Source: Ktedonosporobacter rubrisoli (lineage in GTDB: Bacteria > Chloroflexota > Ktedonobacteria > Ktedonobacterales > Ktedonobacteraceae). From it: a DNA stretch of 64,000 nucleotides. Made by a program: the position numbers and the translations under genes. Below the pieces are notes generated by a model. That model was not told where the DNA came from and searched no databases. It was given only the letters and a program-made list of their open reading frames with translations. The stretch lies in NCBI RefSeq assembly GCF_004208415.1, contig NZ_CP035758.1, positions 5,766,001 to 5,830,000 on the forward strand, in the 5' to 3' direction. Shown piece by piece: positions 62,061 to 64,000 of this stretch (within the stretch, counting starts at the first letter, position 1; every line of letters begins with the position of its first letter).

Positions 62061-62332
62061 GGTTCCTTGGTCAGGAACCCCACGCCTAAAGGGCGGGAGC
62101 TTGTAAGCATCCGCAAGGTTGTTTCATAAGCTCACCTGACCAGACTCAGCCTGGGGACAGGCTCCGTTAGGAGCGAAATAGGTACGTTGGGATGCGTTGC
62201 CAGTCCCAACCTCTACGGTGCAGCATTAAACAGGTCTACAAGGGTTAAGCCCGTGTGTTGCACGTTAAACCACTCCATAACATTGCCGAGGCACACATTA
62301 GCTGGGAAACCAGTTCCGAAAGGAATTTTTCA
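62061..62332 (+). ncRNA. Omega RNA of the IscB system
   Basis: Non-coding, highly structured stretch directly upstream of iscB, the known position of the guide scaffold. Stems seen: GGTTCC/GGAACC (62061-62066, 62074-62079), whose loop TGGTCA (62068-62073) pairs with TGACCA (62137-62142) as a pseudoknot; GAGCTT/AAGCTC (62097-62102, 62128-62133); AGCCTG/CAGGCT (62148-62163); GTTGGGA/TCCCAAC (62186-62192, 62204-62210); GTGCAGCA/TGTTGCAC (62218-62225, 62256-62263). In this family the guide is the sequence just 5' of the scaffold, here roughly 62045-62060. Confidence 0.82.
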
Positions 62333-63619
62333 ATGTCTGTTTTTGTGCTAGATACAAACAAAACACCCCTTGCGCCATGTCACGAAGATAGAGCGAGAAG
62401 GTTGCTCAAATCAGGGAAAGCCGCTCTCTACCGTAGGTTCCCGTTCACAATCATCCTGAAACGTGCAGTTGAGAACCCACACGTCCCTGATTTGCGCGTC
62501 AGGCTCGACCCAGGCTCAAAAACCACAGGGATAGCCGTGGTTGACGACCAGTCCGGTCAGGTAGTCTTTGCGGCTGAGCTTTCCCATCGCGCTCACACCA
62601 TCAAGGGAAGCTTGGATGACAGACGGGCCGTCAGGAGATCGAGGAGAAACCGCAAAACGCGCTACAGGAAAGCTCGTTGGCAGAACCGGAAAAGAAAAGA
62701 AGGCTGGTTGCCTCCTTCGCTTGAGAGCAGAATTGCCAATATCCTCACTTGGATCGCTCGACTTAGGAAGTTCTCTCACATCACGAGCATCAGCCTGGAG
62801 CTGGTCAGCTTTGATATGCAACTTATGCAGAACCCTGAAATATCGGGAGTCGAGTACCAGCAAGGAACGTTGGCTGGATACGAGACCAGGGAGTACCTCT
62901 TGCAGAAATGGGGGAGAAAATGTGCCTATTGTAGCAAGGAAAACATTCCTCTTCAGATTGAGCATATTGTCCCGCGTGCCAAAGGCGGCTCAAATCGAGT
63001 CTCGAACTTGTGTCTCTCGTGTGAGAAGTGCAATCTTGCTAAGGGGAGCAGGAGCATCGAGGATTATCTCAAGAAAAAACCTGAACTGCTCAAGAAGATC
63101 TTGGCCCAAGCAAAAACCCCGCTTAAAGATGCAGCTGCGGTCAATGCCACACGTTGGGAACTCTTCCGACGCTTGCAAGGCTTCGCTCTGCCCATCGAGT
63201 GCGGTTCCGGTGGTCTCACCAAGTTCAATCGCACCACACGCGAGCTATCCAAGACGCACTGGCTAGATGCAGCATGTGTGGGCAAGAGCACTCCAGAGGT
63301 TCTGGTGACCTTTGGTGTACAACCACTCCTGATCAAGGCTTGTGGTCATGGATGCCGGCAGATGTGCTTACCAGACAAGTACGGTTTCCCACGTACATCA
63401 GCTAAAGGCGCTAAATCCGTGAAAGGCTTCCAAACAGGGGACATCGTGAGAGCCATTATTACGAGTGGCCAAAAAGGAGGAACCTATGTAGGACGTGTAG
63501 CAGTCCGTTCTACTGGCTCATTCAATGTCACGACGGGAGAAGGAACTGTACAAGGGATAAGCTACAAATATTGTAAAGCACTGCATAGAATGGATGGATA
63601 TAGCTACCATTTGGGGTAA
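62333..63619 (+). CDS. iscB: IscB RNA-guided nuclease
   Basis: 428-residue ancestor-type relative of Cas9. An N-terminal PLMP-like segment (FVLDTNKTPLAPCHEDRARRLL) is followed by RuvC-I with Asp59 (LDPGSKTTGIAV), an Arg-rich bridge helix (about 96-122), RuvC-II Glu156 (ISLELVSFD), an HNH domain (CAYC at 197-200, catalytic IEHIVP with His211, CLSCEKCN), RuvC-III His309/Asp312 (THWLDAA) and a C-terminal TAM-interacting region. All catalytic residues are intact, so it should cut both strands. ATG 62333 was chosen for AAGGA 8 bases upstream; the frame open from 62255 lies inside the omega RNA. Confidence 0.94.
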   Translation: MSVFVLDTNKTPLAPCHEDRARRLLKSGKAALYRRFPFTIILKRAVENPHVPDLRVRLDPGSKTTGIAVVDDQSGQVVFAAELSHRAHTIKGSLDDRRAVRRSRRNRKTRYRKARWQNRKRKEGWLPPSLESRIANILTWIARLRKFSHITSISLELVSFDMQLMQNPEISGVEYQQGTLAGYETREYLLQKWGRKCAYCSKENIPLQIEHIVPRAKGGSNRVSNLCLSCEKCNLAKGSRSIEDYLKKKPELLKKILAQAKTPLKDAAAVNATRWELFRRLQGFALPIECGSGGLTKFNRTTRELSKTHWLDAACVGKSTPEVLVTFGVQPLLIKACGHGCRQMCLPDKYGFPRTSAKGAKSVKGFQTGDIVRAIITSGQKGGTYVGRVAVRSTGSFNVTTGEGTVQGISYKYCKALHRMDGYSYHLG

Positions 63620-63671
63620 TGGTGCTTCGTACGCCGCCTTTGCGGTCCCGTCCTAACCACCCCGAAAGGAA

Positions 63672-63717
63672 GGCCTCTTTCCTCCCCGTGCCTAAAGGGC
63701 AGAGGTTTCCAGAGGCC
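63672..63717 (+). repeat. Right-end hairpin of the IscB element
   Basis: Perfect 7-bp inverted repeat GGCCTCT (63672-63678) and AGAGGCC (63711-63717), with CCTCT/AGAGG sub-stems and the shared GCCTAAAGGGC between. Such imperfect hairpins mark the right end of IS605-like elements and guide the TnpA cut. Confidence 0.6.
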
Positions 63718-63877
63718 GCGTTTGATGAATATTCCTTTTCTATTGTGCTAAGCATGCTGCGATTCGAAACCTAAACGGCACAGTTTCCGTACATAATTAC
63801 AGAATTGAACATTGATTACTACGTAAGCAGCCAGCAGGTGCTGCATATTATTACATAGGCGAAAAGTAAGGACTTTT

Positions 63878-64000
63878 ATGCGTATTATTCTTTACCTTGG
63901 AAAAGGCGGTGTGGGAAAAACAACTGTCTCTGCCGCCACCGCCGTACGTTCTGCGGCCCTGGGCAAGCGCACCCTCGTCGTCAGTACAGACCTGGCCCAT
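63878..64000 (+). CDS. ArsA/GET3-type anion-transporting ATPase, cut by the window edge
   Basis: Only the first 41 residues are present. They contain the deviant Walker A motif GKGGVGKTT (residues 8-16) and LVVSTDLAH, typical of ArsA/GET3 ATPases that act in arsenite export or in targeting of tail-anchored proteins. The ATG follows a purine-rich tract with AAGGAC. The rest lies outside. Confidence 0.85.
   Translation, partial: MRIILYLGKGGVGKTTVSAATAVRSAALGKRTLVVSTDLAH

Larger units (their letters stand above)
62061..63717 (+). mobile_element. IscB element of the IS200/IS605 type, without transposase
   Basis: Unit of omega RNA plus iscB with structured ends. The left end begins with the GGTTCC hairpin at about 62061. 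The right end has GGCCTCT (63672-63678) pairing with AGAGGCC (63711-63717). The 11-mer GCCTAAAGGGC occurs at both ends (62084-62094 and 63690-63700). No Y1 TnpA gene is present, so it would have to be moved in trans. Ends are inferred from structure, not from an empty site. Confidence 0.7.

Noticed and set aside
62255..62332. Upstream extension of iscB to an ATG at 62255
   Set aside because: It would translate the 3' part of the omega RNA; ATG 62333 has a proper AAGGA site and matches the family N-terminus.
1..64000. CRISPR arrays, prophage and rRNA genes
   Set aside because: No regularly spaced direct repeats, phage structural genes or rRNA sequences were seen.

Overview
The window looks like chromosomal DNA of a spore-forming, filamentous Ktedonobacteria-type bacterium (phylum Chloroflexota). 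This is inferred from moderate GC, a prkA-yhbH-spoVR sporulation/stress cluster, many membrane-anchored zinc-ribbon, FHA and GAF proteins, long disordered linkers, and an IscB element with its omega RNA, a family known to be abundant in Ktedonobacter. No rRNA or species marker is present, so the species is not fixed.

Layout. 1-5.75 kb (+): amino-sugar uptake operon (GntR regulator, SIS protein, ABC lipoprotein, two permeases, ROK kinase; no ATPase). 5.85-13.03 kb (-): prkA-yhbH-spoVR, with an intein in PrkA and another in SpoVR. 13.7-23.6 kb: SAM hydrolase, receiver-like protein, orphan ABC-2 permease, murA with Asp at the fosfomycin-target position, FAD oxidoreductase, FHA protein, lipoprotein. 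24.4-27.6 kb: an isolated dnaA, then nagA, which fits the amino-sugar operon. 28-37 kb: CoA-transferase pair, ClpS, Usp, GAF, DUF711, a sigma factor fused to Clp N-domains and a ClpX-type zinc finger, methyltransferase. 37-45.2 kb: Dna2-like nuclease-helicase, GmhB-type phosphatase, two-component pair, ribokinase plus nucleoside hydrolase, SufT-like protein. 45.4-51.4 kb: zinc-ribbon membrane protein, serS under a T-box, hydroxyacid oxidase, two phosphoesterases. 52.4-56.6 kb: zinc alcohol dehydrogenase overlapping dihydrolipoamide dehydrogenase, polysaccharide deacetylase. 56.6-59.8 kb: two tRNA-Ala genes and leuS. 60-64 kb: esterase, a small gene, the omega RNA-iscB element, and the start of an ArsA-type ATPase.

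The most unusual points are these. (1) The leuS T-box leader is split by a complete tRNA-Ala(GGC) gene with its own promoter, held in the loop of an 11-bp stem. (2) leuS writes 53 of 54 leucines as CTG and serS contains no TCC or TCT, so both T-box-controlled synthetases avoid the codons read by the tRNA that their leader appears to sense. (3) A sigma factor is fused to protease-adaptor domains. (4) Two different inteins sit in one three-gene operon. (5) There is a self-contained IscB/omega RNA element with a visible pseudoknot.
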